Shown piece by piece: positions 21,694 through 29,370 of a DNA stretch of 64,000 bases. Made by a program: the position numbers and the translations under genes. The notes under the pieces are model-generated. The model was not told the DNA's origin. It ran no database searches and was given only the letters and a program-made list of their open reading frames with translations. The number at the start of each line of letters is the position of its first letter. Position 1 is the first letter of the stretch. The stretch is taken from the NCBI RefSeq assembly GCF_000010525.1, contig NC_009937.1, positions 2,547,501 to 2,611,500 of the forward strand, read 5' to 3'. The DNA comes from Azorhizobium caulinodans ORS 571. Its GTDB lineage: Bacteria > Pseudomonadota > Alphaproteobacteria > Rhizobiales > Xanthobacteraceae.

Positions 21694-21933
21694 TCACTCG
21701 GCGGCGAGCATCCGGGTGGAAAGGTTGGCGGCAGGGCAGGTGGCGGGACATTCGGCACAGGCGCTGGCCTGCACCTGATCGAGAATGGCGCGGATCGTGC
21801 GTGCGCAGCGGCCGCACTGGGGCGAGCAGCCGAGGCATCGATAGACCTGTCCAGGCGTCGTCACTCCGGCCGTGGACGCGAGTGCGTCCCGAACCTGGCT
21901 GTCGGAGAAGACGTTGCACGAACACACAATCAT
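21694..21933 (-). CDS. bfd: Bacterioferritin-associated ferredoxin, extra cysteines
   Basis: A 79-residue [2Fe-2S] protein that reduces the iron core of bacterioferritin so iron can be released. It begins MIVCSCNVFSDSQVRDAL. Cluster ligands are C4 and C6 (CxC) and C40 and C43 (CxxC, in CSPQCGRC); C33 and C36 are also present. Unusually, the C-terminus carries a second cysteine group, C59, C62 and C66 (CAECPATC), beyond the usual end of the fold. It lies upstream of bfr on the same strand, with a perfect Irr-like repeat before its start. Confidence 0.9.
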   Translation of the reverse strand: MIVCSCNVFSDSQVRDALASTAGVTTPGQVYRCLGCSPQCGRCARTIRAILDQVQASACAECPATCPAANLSTRMLAAE

Positions 21934-21955
21934 GACACGCCTGTTGTTTCTTAGA

Positions 21956-21970
21956 TTAGATCGTTTCTAA
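21956..21970. promoter_or_regulatory. Irr/ICE-like box upstream of bfd
   Basis: TTAGATCGTTTCTAA is a perfect TTAGA-N5-TCTAA inverted repeat located 22 bases before the bfd start. On the minus strand it extends to TTTAGAA at one side. It is the best of three related sites in this iron block. Confidence 0.65.
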
Positions 21971-22207
21971 AGAGCTGATCTACTTCCCATTCTTGTCAGA
22001 CATCCTCGGCTGACGTCAATGCGCGGAGGCCATCCTGAAGGTCGCAGGGACCTGTTTTTGGCGTCAACTGGCTCTCTTTTTATCTGTTCTATTTTCAGAA
22101 GACATTTGAGGTGCCGCAACTTGGGCCGACAAGCCATTGAAGGCGCGCGCCAAAATGCACCCGGCCCCGGAAAGGGCCTCGGCACGCGCTCGCAGGGATG
22201 TCAGGGC

Positions 22208-24643
22208 TCAGGCGCGGGGAAGCGAGACCTGGACGAGCAGGCCGGTATCGAGCCCGCGAGTCAGCGCAAGGTCGCCGCCTATGGCGCGCGCCAGGGCCCC
22301 GAGCCGGGCCAGCCGGAAGGGTCGGCCGGCGCGGCTGAAGCGGGTGGAGACGGTCGCCGCGCGTGTCGGATCGAGAGCGATGGCGATCTCTTCCTCGCTC
22401 AATGCCGCGCCTCCGTCGCGCACCTGAAGCAGCGCATTGGGAGCCGCATCGTCTGCGGTGAGGGTCACGATGACCTGCCCGCCATGGGGAGTGGCTTCCA
22501 TGGCTTCCGTCAGGAGCTCGCGGGCGAGCCGGGCGAAGCCCTCCGGATTGGCGCGGGCCGTCACGTCCTCCGACAATGCCGTGCGCAGCAGCACGCCCCG
22601 CCGGCGGGCGGCGTCCGAGAGATGCGCCAGCGCGTCCGTCACCAGCGGCGAGAGCGAAACGGGCGTGACCGGCTCCGGCGGCAGCGCCAGGGCGCCGAGG
22701 TCGTCCAGCGTGTCCACCAGCGCCTGCCCCGCAGCCGCGGCGGTCTCCGCCTGCTGCTGATAACGCCGGCTGCCGACGGGCCCGTAGAGATTGCTGCGCA
22801 CGCTGTCCACGAAGCCAAGCAGCACGGTGAGCGGATCGCGCAGATCGTGGGAGACCCGGCGCACGATGGCATCGACGCGCCGCGGGTCATCCGGCACGCC
22901 TGCGGGTGGAAGGGGCGCGAGCGGTTGAGGCTGTGGCTGGGCCGGAACGGGAACGGCGCTTGGCGCCTCCACCACGGCCTCGGTGCGGGTCTGGAGCACG
23001 AGGCAGAAGCGCGCCGCCGGATCGCCCGTGGTCACCAGCATCGCTTCGGCCTGCTCCTCCGTGCCGAGCCGATGGCGCAGCGTGAGCGGCGCACTCTGCG
23101 CACCCTTGCCGGCGGCCGCGGCATCAAGCATGGCCACGGCCTGCACATGGCATCCGGGCGCCAGAAGGATGGTGAAGGGCTCGCCCTCCAGATCATCGGC
23201 GGTAAAGCCGCAGGCGTCCGCTGCCGCCGTATTGGCCATTTCCACCGTTCCGTCGCGGTCGAGCAGCAGGACGGGATAGGGAATGAAATCGAGCGCCTGC
23301 CGACGGGCGGCCGACCGCTCGACGCGCATCTGTACGCCGCTGGCGGGGCCTCTGGGACTTTCGGGCGATGCCGCCGCGGCCGCCGGTGCCCCCTCGATCG
23401 GACGGATGACGTGGACGAGCGCCGGCCGCCCGCTCCAGGGCGAGGCGACGAGGCGCACCTCGACCGGCAGGCGGTCGCCATGCAGGGTTTCGAGATCGAG
23501 GCCGCCATGGCGGGAATCGCGCACGAGCCGGGGCGACAGGCCGCCGGTCGCGACAAATTCGGCCGTGTCGCGTACGCCCAGCCAGCCGAGCAGTGTCTTG
23601 TTGGTGCGCACGGTCTTGCCGCCCTGCTGCACCACGATGCCGATGGGCAGGCGGTCGAGCAGATGATCCTCGCCTTCGGCCTGTGCCCCGGAGGCAGTGC
23701 CTGCGTCCGGCTCGCGCAGCGGCTCGGTCTCGTCGAGCTCCGGCCGCGCCTCGGTGGCCGCTTTCGGCCATTCCTCGATGGCCTCGCTCAAGGTGCGGGC
23801 GATCTCATGGAAGGCGGAACGCTCGCGCGGCGTGAGGCTGCCGCCGTGCAGCGGCACCACGTTGAAATGCTGGGCTTCAGCATCCGAGCCGGCGGGCGCC
23901 TCGTCCTGCGGCTCTGCCCCCCAGAGGAGGCCGAAGCCACGCGTGCCCCGGCGCTGACGCGCCTGATCGAACAGCGGCACGCCGCCGAACTCGATGCGCC
24001 GCGCAGGATGCCCGCCGGTGCGGAGCGTCAGGCCGAAGAAGCTGCCCCCGGTGCGCAATGCCGCACGCATCGGGCCGGCATCGGCGATGAGACCCACATC
24101 CTCCAGTTCCTGGAAGTCCCGGCCGACCCAGTCGCCCTCGGTGCCGCCCAATGCTTCGGGCAGTTCAGGGGAGATCCGCATCAGCCGGCCGGCGGCGTCC
24201 ATCTGCCAGGAGAAGCGCAGGCACCGGCCATCGGCGTCGCGGCCATATTGCGGGATGACGGCTGGCAGCCCGCTGCGGGGCGGCAGGGCGCGGGTGGCCC
24301 GTCCGCCCTCGGCCAGCGCCAGCGGGTCGGCGAACAGCACCACATGGCCGGCAGGGGAATGGATGCCGATGCAGGCGAAGGGCAGGGGCGTCTGGGTGCC
24401 GGGCAGGCGAACGCGCTCAAGCCGCGGGGCGCGGCGCAGCGACATTGCGACGCGCTTGGCAACGATCTTGACGCTGAGAGGCGCTTCCGCACCCGTCTCC
24501 ACGCCGAAGGCGGCACAGGCGGGCGTCGCGGCCACCACGCGCAGGTCCGGCAGCAGCACCACGAAGGACGGAAGGTCCTCCCGGGTCAGCGGCGCAAAGA
24601 GCGCTTCCTGGTGGGGCGGCATGCGTTGCGTCTGCTCGCTCAT
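22208..24643 (-). CDS. PAS-containing histidine-kinase-like protein with degenerate ATPase domain
   Basis: An 811-residue soluble protein with no membrane segment. PAS-like regions occupy roughly residues 20-130 and 315-560 (for example LLLDRDGTVEMANTAAADAC). A HisKA domain follows, with phospho-acceptor H598 in RRVSHDLRDPLTVLLG. The C-terminal HATPase region is worn: the N-box reads LLTEAMEATPHGGQV where LLNNA is usual, the D of DxG is kept in VRDGGAALS, and no GxGxG nucleotide-lid motif is visible. It may be a pseudokinase or a phosphatase or scaffold. No response regulator is adjacent; phasin genes lie divergently upstream. Confidence 0.72.
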   Translation of the reverse strand: MSEQTQRMPPHQEALFAPLTREDLPSFVVLLPDLRVVAATPACAAFGVETGAEAPLSVKIVAKRVAMSLRRAPRLERVRLPGTQTPLPFACIGIHSPAGHVVLFADPLALAEGGRATRALPPRSGLPAVIPQYGRDADGRCLRFSWQMDAAGRLMRISPELPEALGGTEGDWVGRDFQELEDVGLIADAGPMRAALRTGGSFFGLTLRTGGHPARRIEFGGVPLFDQARQRRGTRGFGLLWGAEPQDEAPAGSDAEAQHFNVVPLHGGSLTPRERSAFHEIARTLSEAIEEWPKAATEARPELDETEPLREPDAGTASGAQAEGEDHLLDRLPIGIVVQQGGKTVRTNKTLLGWLGVRDTAEFVATGGLSPRLVRDSRHGGLDLETLHGDRLPVEVRLVASPWSGRPALVHVIRPIEGAPAAAAASPESPRGPASGVQMRVERSAARRQALDFIPYPVLLLDRDGTVEMANTAAADACGFTADDLEGEPFTILLAPGCHVQAVAMLDAAAAGKGAQSAPLTLRHRLGTEEQAEAMLVTTGDPAARFCLVLQTRTEAVVEAPSAVPVPAQPQPQPLAPLPPAGVPDDPRRVDAIVRRVSHDLRDPLTVLLGFVDSVRSNLYGPVGSRRYQQQAETAAAAGQALVDTLDDLGALALPPEPVTPVSLSPLVTDALAHLSDAARRRGVLLRTALSEDVTARANPEGFARLARELLTEAMEATPHGGQVIVTLTADDAAPNALLQVRDGGAALSEEEIAIALDPTRAATVSTRFSRAGRPFRLARLGALARAIGGDLALTRGLDTGLLVQVSLPRA

Positions 24644-24771
24644 GGCCTCGCTGGCGGTTTCAGGGGGCGAAGTCCGAATGATTCCCTGCTAGCGCGCGTG
24701 GATCGCCCGAGACTTGCCGGCGAAAGATTAACATGACGCCAATCGGCGCGGTGTCGTCGAAATGTTTCAAC

Positions 24772-24780
24772 TTGCAGTGC
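24772..24780. promoter_or_regulatory. Shared TTGCAGTGC motif before first phasin
   Basis: TTGCAGTGC lies 67 bases before the phasin start. The identical 9-mer precedes the second phasin. PHB regulators of the PhaR group bind TGC/GCA-rich sites, so this is a plausible operator; that link is inferred. Confidence 0.4.
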
Positions 24781-24847
24781 ATAGGGATTAACTGCCTAAA
24801 ATCAGCCGGGGTGCATTTTCTGCCCTCCCTGCCCGAGGAGTAACCAC

Positions 24848-25411
24848 ATGACGCCGAAATTCGGTCCCGATCTGGAGTTGCCCACGGAGTTGAAGGCCAT
24901 CGCTGAAAAGAACGTGGCCCAGGCGCGTCAGGCGTTCGATACGCTGTTCGATGCCGCCCGCACGGCCGTGGGCGAGTCCGAGGGGCGCCTTGAGGAGGTC
25001 CGCTCGAACATGAAGGGGCTGCGCCAGAAGACCCTCGGCCTCGTCGAGACCAATATCAATGCCGGCTTCGATTTCCTGAACAAGCTCGTGCAGGCCAAGA
25101 GCCCGCAGGAGGTTCTGGCGCTGCAGAGCGAATTCCTGACCCGTCAGATGCAGGCGCTGTCCGAGCAGGCCGCTTCCCTCGGCAGCGATGCCCGCTCGCT
25201 GGGCGAGAGCACGGTGCGCAGCCTCGACGAGCATGCCAAGGCGCTCGCGGAGCGGGTGAAGGCGCTGGGCACGCTCGCGACCCAGCACGCCCAGTCGGCG
25301 GCGGCCGATGTGCAGGCGGCCGGCAAGGCGGCGCAGTCCGACGTGCAGGCTACGGCCGAACATGCGGCGGAGAACATCCAGCAGCCCTACAATCCGAACC
25401 AGACCTACTGA
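24848..25411 (+). CDS. Phasin family protein 1
   Basis: A 187-residue helical protein of the phasin family, which coats polyhydroxybutyrate granules and controls their size and number. The core is FDTLFDAARTAVGESEGRLE, then TNINAGFDFLNKLVQAKSPQ and EFLTRQMQALSEQA, the pattern of alphaproteobacterial phasins. The C-terminal third is an alanine- and glutamine-rich amphipathic extension ending in NPNQTY, absent from the second copy. It is paired with a shorter phasin 200 bases downstream and shares an upstream motif with it. Confidence 0.9.
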   Translation: MTPKFGPDLELPTELKAIAEKNVAQARQAFDTLFDAARTAVGESEGRLEEVRSNMKGLRQKTLGLVETNINAGFDFLNKLVQAKSPQEVLALQSEFLTRQMQALSEQAASLGSDARSLGESTVRSLDEHAKALAERVKALGTLATQHAQSAAADVQAAGKAAQSDVQATAEHAAENIQQPYNPNQTY

Positions 25412-25482
25412 GAGCGCGCACCGCTCGCGGGTCTCGGCGCGCCGCGCGATTGTGCGGCGCAAAAATTTCTTTGCACTTTTAG

Positions 25483-25491
25483 TTGCAGTGC
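25483..25491. promoter_or_regulatory. Shared TTGCAGTGC motif before second phasin
   Basis: Same 9-mer as at 24772-24780, here preceded 12 bases earlier by a second TTGCA (25471-25475). It lies 122 bases before the phasin start. A PhaR-type operator is possible but unproven. Confidence 0.4.
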
Positions 25492-25613
25492 GTTACATTC
25501 CGCCCAAGTCTAGCGGTGTGGAGCCGCTGTGCGTTGCACCATGTCCTGCGGTTCAGGCCGTGTGACACGGAGCTGCGTAGCCATAATCGACTTTTTAGCG
25601 CTCCGAGGAAACC

Positions 25614-26060
25614 ATGACCGACGCCTTCAAAGCCTTTCAGGATCAGTTCACTTCTGCCTTCAAGCCGATGGACGTGCCGGCCGCGTTCCGCGACTTCGCG
25701 GAGAAGGGCGTGCAGAGCTATCGCGAGGGCTTCGAGAAGCTGAAGGCTTCCGCCGAACAGACGTCCGATCTGCTCGAAGGAACCTATTCCACGGCCACCA
25801 AGGGTGTCGCGGAATACAACCTGAAGTCGCTGGAAATCCTGCGCACGAACATCAATTCGGCTTTCGACTTCTGCGCCTCCGTGCTGGCGGCGAAGAATGC
25901 CGCCGAGGCCGTCGAGCTGTCGTCCTCGCACCTGCGCACCCAGTTCGAGACCCTGTCGGAGCAGGCCAAGGAACTCGCCGCTCTGGCGCAGAAGGTGGCC
26001 GCCGAGAGCTCCGAGCCGATCAAGGCCGGCGTCGAGAAGACCCTGCGTACCGGCGCCTGA
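25614..26060 (+). CDS. Phasin family protein 2
   Basis: A 148-residue phasin beginning MTDAFKAFQDQFTSAFKPMD. The conserved phasin core is clear: YREGFEKLKASAEQTSDLLE, then LEILRTNINSAFDFCASVLA and SSHLRTQFETLSEQAKELAA. It resembles phasin 1 in the middle region but lacks its long C-terminal extension. It is expected on the surface of PHB granules. A strong terminator follows 26 bases after the stop. Confidence 0.9.
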   Translation: MTDAFKAFQDQFTSAFKPMDVPAAFRDFAEKGVQSYREGFEKLKASAEQTSDLLEGTYSTATKGVAEYNLKSLEILRTNINSAFDFCASVLAAKNAAEAVELSSSHLRTQFETLSEQAKELAALAQKVAAESSEPIKAGVEKTLRTGA

Positions 26061-26086
26061 TCGCCGTACGTCGAGACTGCCATTCG

Positions 26087-26112
26087 AGAGCGCCCTTCGG
26101 GGCGCTCTTTTC
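26087..26112 (+). terminator. Intrinsic terminator after second phasin
   Basis: A nine-base perfect stem (26087-26095 with 26100-26108) with a stable TTCG tetraloop, followed by TTTTCGTTT. Confidence 0.88.
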
Positions 26113-26228
26113 GTTTGCAAGGACGGGCATGGCTTGCCAAGAGCCCGCGTCCGCGCCAGATGCTACGGCAAGGCCGCGCCGCGCGCGGCGTGATCGCCCG
26201 GTCCGAGCGGGCGTGCCAGCGAGTGCCC

Positions 26229-27251
26229 ATGCGTGCCATCGAAACCTATTCGCCGCTTCTGATCATCGGTCCCTCCTGGGTCGGTGACATGGTGATGGCG
26301 GCGAGCCTCGTCGCGAGCCTCAGGGCGCAGGAGCCGGGCCGGCCCATCGATGTCATGGCCCCGCCGGCGGCGCTGCCCATCGCCCGGCTCATTCCTGGCG
26401 TGCGGCGGACCATCCCGCTGGGGCTCGGCCATGGGCAGTTCGGCCTCATGGCCCGCTGGCGGGCGGGGCGGGCGCTCCGCAGCGAAGGGTACGGCAAGGC
26501 GATCATCCTGCCGCGGGCCTTCAAGGCCGCGATCCCGCCCTTCGCTGCTGGCATTCCCGTGCGCATCGGCTATGCGGCCGAGGGGCGCAGCATCCTGCTC
26601 ACGGACGCGCGTTCGGATTCCCAGCGCAAGACGGCGCGGACCATTGACCGTTTCGTGGCCCTCGGCTCGCCGGAAGGGGCGGCCCCCGCGTCCGAGCGGC
26701 CCGTCCTGGTGCTACCCGAGGAGGAGCGGCGCGCGGTCGCGGAGAAGTTCCCGCTGGCCGGCGAGGGGCCCGTGATGGCGCTCTGCCCCGGCGCGGAATA
26801 CGGGCCCGCCAAGCGCTGGCCCACCGCAAAGTTCGCGACCCTCGCCGCGCAGGCCCATGCCGCCGGCTACCAGTTGCGGGTGCTGGGCGGCCCCAAGGAT
26901 GCGCCGCTGGCGCAGGAGATCGTCGCAAAGGCCGGCGTGCCGGTGGAGGATCTGACGGGGCGCACCTCGCTCATCGAGGCAGCCGGCATTCTGGCGGCCG
27001 CCGACGTTGTAGTCTCCAACGATTCCGGGCTCATGCACGTGGCCGGCGCGCTCGATCGGCCGCTCGTGGTGCTCTACGGATCGTCTTCCGAGAAGATGAC
27101 GCCGCCCACAGGCCCCCGCTCGACCGTCGTGTCTCACGACCTGCCCTGCCGTCCCTGCTTCAAGCGGGAATGCCCGCTCGGGACGCTCGCCTGTTTCGAG
27201 GCCATCAGCCCGCAGGAAGTGCTGGCCGCCGCCATGGCGGTGCAGGGATGA
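26229..27251 (+). CDS. waaF: LPS heptosyltransferase II (GT9)
   Basis: A 340-residue glycosyltransferase family 9 enzyme that adds the second heptose to the LPS inner core. It begins MRAIETYSPLLIIGPSWVGD, and GPSWVGDMVMA is the typical WaaF start. The donor-binding half has CPGAEYGPAKRWP near residue 182 and VSNDSGLMHVAGALDRPLVV near residue 263; the latter is the GT9 signature. The FKRECPLG segment near the end is also conserved. It is first in a four-gene heptose operon with waaC, hldD and hldE. Acts at the inner face of the inner membrane. Confidence 0.92.
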   Translation: MRAIETYSPLLIIGPSWVGDMVMAASLVASLRAQEPGRPIDVMAPPAALPIARLIPGVRRTIPLGLGHGQFGLMARWRAGRALRSEGYGKAIILPRAFKAAIPPFAAGIPVRIGYAAEGRSILLTDARSDSQRKTARTIDRFVALGSPEGAAPASERPVLVLPEEERRAVAEKFPLAGEGPVMALCPGAEYGPAKRWPTAKFATLAAQAHAAGYQLRVLGGPKDAPLAQEIVAKAGVPVEDLTGRTSLIEAAGILAAADVVVSNDSGLMHVAGALDRPLVVLYGSSSEKMTPPTGPRSTVVSHDLPCRPCFKRECPLGTLACFEAISPQEVLAAAMAVQG

Positions 27252-27264
27252 GCGTCCGGCTGCC

Positions 27265-28302
27265 ATGAAGGTTCTGGTCATCAAGCTCTCCTCGCTGGGC
27301 GATGTGGTGCACACCTTCCCGGCGGTCACGGACGCGGCTCGCCGCCTGCCCGGGCTCGTGCTGGACTGGGCGGTGGAAGACGCCTTCGTGCCGCTGGTGA
27401 AGCTGCACCCTGCCGTGCGCCGGGCCATTCCCGTGCCGCTGCGGCGCCTCAAGAAGAAGCCGCTCGCCGCCTTCCGGAGCGGCGAGGCGCAGGCGGTGGG
27501 CGCGGCGCTGAAAGCCGAGCGCTATGACGTGGTCATCGATGCGCAGGGCCTCATGAAGAGCGCCGCCGTCGGCCTCTTCACCCACGGCCGGCGCCATGGC
27601 TTCGATCGCGCCACCGCGCGCGAAGGGCTCGCCAGCCTCACCTATGCCAAGGGCCATCATCTGCCGGAGCGCGAGCATATGGCTCTGCGCATCCGCAAGC
27701 TGTTCGCTGGCGCGCTCGGCTACAGCCTCGATGGGCTGGAGGCGGACGCGGGGCTAGTCACGGCGCCGCCGCCCGCCGGGCCGCCCTATTGGGTGTTCCT
27801 GCATGGCACGACCTGGGGCACCAAGACCTGGACCGTGAGACACTGGCGGGAACTTGCCGCCCGTGCGGCCCGGGCCGGACGTGAGGTGAAGATCTTCGCC
27901 CACGGCGCGCAGGAGGAAGAGCGGGCCTCTGCCATCGCTGCCGAGCTGCCGAATGTGGAGCGGATGCCGCCCCTCGGCCTCGACGCGGTGGCACCCGTGC
28001 TGGCCGGTGCGGAGGCGGTGGTGACGGTGGATACGGGCCTTGGGCATCTGGCTGCGGCGCTGGGCGTGCCCACCGTCGGCCTTTATGGGCCGACCAATCC
28101 GCGCCTTACCGGCCTTTATGGTCCGAAAGTGCTGGAGCTGCGCTCCCTGCGCGACTGCGCCCCGTGCGAGAAGCAGACCTGCCGCATTGCGCCCGACCGC
28201 GCCGAGGGACCGCCCTGCCTTGCGGACTTCACCGGCCGCGACATCTGGCGGGCCATCAGCCTGCTGCGGCTCGGCCATGCCGACGCCATGGACAAGATGT
28301 GA
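27265..28302 (+). CDS. waaC: LPS heptosyltransferase I (GT9)
   Basis: A 345-residue GT9 enzyme that transfers the first heptose from ADP-heptose onto Kdo of the LPS core. It begins MKVLVIKLSSLGDVVHTFPA, the diagnostic WaaC start. Further motifs are VIDAQGLMKSA near residue 90, LHGTTWGTKTW near residue 180, and VDTGLGHLAAALGVPTVGLY near residue 255. It starts 13 nt after waaF, and hldD follows 45 nt later. Confidence 0.93.
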   Translation: MKVLVIKLSSLGDVVHTFPAVTDAARRLPGLVLDWAVEDAFVPLVKLHPAVRRAIPVPLRRLKKKPLAAFRSGEAQAVGAALKAERYDVVIDAQGLMKSAAVGLFTHGRRHGFDRATAREGLASLTYAKGHHLPEREHMALRIRKLFAGALGYSLDGLEADAGLVTAPPPAGPPYWVFLHGTTWGTKTWTVRHWRELAARAARAGREVKIFAHGAQEEERASAIAAELPNVERMPPLGLDAVAPVLAGAEAVVTVDTGLGHLAAALGVPTVGLYGPTNPRLTGLYGPKVLELRSLRDCAPCEKQTCRIAPDRAEGPPCLADFTGRDIWRAISLLRLGHADAMDKM

Positions 28303-28347
28303 GGGCGGAGGGATAAGAGGCGCGTTTCAAACGAGGCCGAGTTCCCG

Positions 28348-29358
28348 ATGTCCCATTCTGCCGCCGGTGCCCGCGATACCATTCTCGTGACCGGAGGTGC
28401 CGGCTTCATCGGCTCCAACATGGCCCGCGCTTTCGCCGAAGATGGCCGCCGCGTGGTGGTCGCCGACTGGCTGGAGGATGGCCCGAAGTGGCGGAACATC
28501 GCCGACATCGCCCTCGATGACGTGATCCGCCCCGAGGCCATCACGTCGTTCGTGGAGCGCGAGTCGGGCCGGCTCGCCGGCATCATCCACATGGGCGCCA
28601 TCTCGGCCACCACGGAGCGGGACGGGGACAAGATCGTCGCCCGCAACATCCGCCCAACGCTCGATCTGTGGGACCAATGCGCCCGCAAGGGCCTGCCCTT
28701 CATCTATGCCTCCTCCGGCGCCACCTATGGCGACGGCACGCGCGGCTTTGCCGATGACGAAAGCCCGGCGGCGCTTGGGCAGCTGGCGCCGCTCAATGCC
28801 TATGGCTGGTCGAAGCTGATGGCGGACCGGCGCTTCATCGCCGATGTGCGCGCCGGCCGGCCCCGCCCGCCGCAATGGGCGGGCCTGCGCTTCTTCAACG
28901 TCTATGGGCCCGGCGAGGCGCACAAGGGCGACATGCGCTCGGTCATTCACAAGATCTACCCCACCGCCGCCAAGGGCGAGGCGGTGACCCTCTTCAAGTC
29001 GCATCATCCGGGCTACACGGACGGTGGTCAGTTGCGCGACTTCATCTATGTGAAGGATTGCGTGAGTGTCGCCCTCTGGCTCATTGAAAATCCGCACGTT
29101 TCCGGAATTTTCAACGTGGGCACGGGGGCCGCGCGCTCGTTCGCGGATCTCGCCCGCGCGGTGTTCTCCGCCGCTGGCCAGCCCGAGCGCATCACCTATA
29201 TCGACATGCCGGAGGCGCTCCAGGGTGCCTACCAGTATTTCACGCAGGCGGATGTCTCGAAGCTCCGGGCAGCCGGCTACGCCAAGCCCTTCACCAGCCT
29301 TGAGGATGGCGTCGCCGATTATGTGACGCGCCATCTGCGTGGCGCCAACGCGGCCTGA
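28348..29358 (+). CDS. hldD: ADP-L-glycero-D-manno-heptose 6-epimerase
   Basis: A 336-residue extended SDR epimerase that converts ADP-D,D-heptose to ADP-L,D-heptose, the donor used by WaaC and WaaF. The NAD(P)-binding GGAGFIGSN motif is near residue 14, and the catalytic YxxxK is in NAYGWSKLM. The FNVYGPGEAHKGDMRSVIHK and QLRDFIYVKDC segments are specific to HldD. It lies between waaC and hldE in one operon, so substrate formation and use are encoded together. Confidence 0.94.
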   Translation: MSHSAAGARDTILVTGGAGFIGSNMARAFAEDGRRVVVADWLEDGPKWRNIADIALDDVIRPEAITSFVERESGRLAGIIHMGAISATTERDGDKIVARNIRPTLDLWDQCARKGLPFIYASSGATYGDGTRGFADDESPAALGQLAPLNAYGWSKLMADRRFIADVRAGRPRPPQWAGLRFFNVYGPGEAHKGDMRSVIHKIYPTAAKGEAVTLFKSHHPGYTDGGQLRDFIYVKDCVSVALWLIENPHVSGIFNVGTGAARSFADLARAVFSAAGQPERITYIDMPEALQGAYQYFTQADVSKLRAAGYAKPFTSLEDGVADYVTRHLRGANAA

Positions 29359-29370
29359 GCGGGGAAGAAA

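Noticed and set aside
22019-24736. A 905-codon plus-strand open frame opposite the PAS kinase.
   Set aside because: Low-complexity shadow composition (Arg, Gly, Ala, His) and no motif; the minus strand encodes recognisable PAS and HisKA domains.
25432-25470. GC-rich inverted repeat after the first phasin, considered as a terminator.
   Set aside because: It is followed by A-rich rather than T-rich sequence on the plus strand, so it does not look like an intrinsic terminator for that gene.
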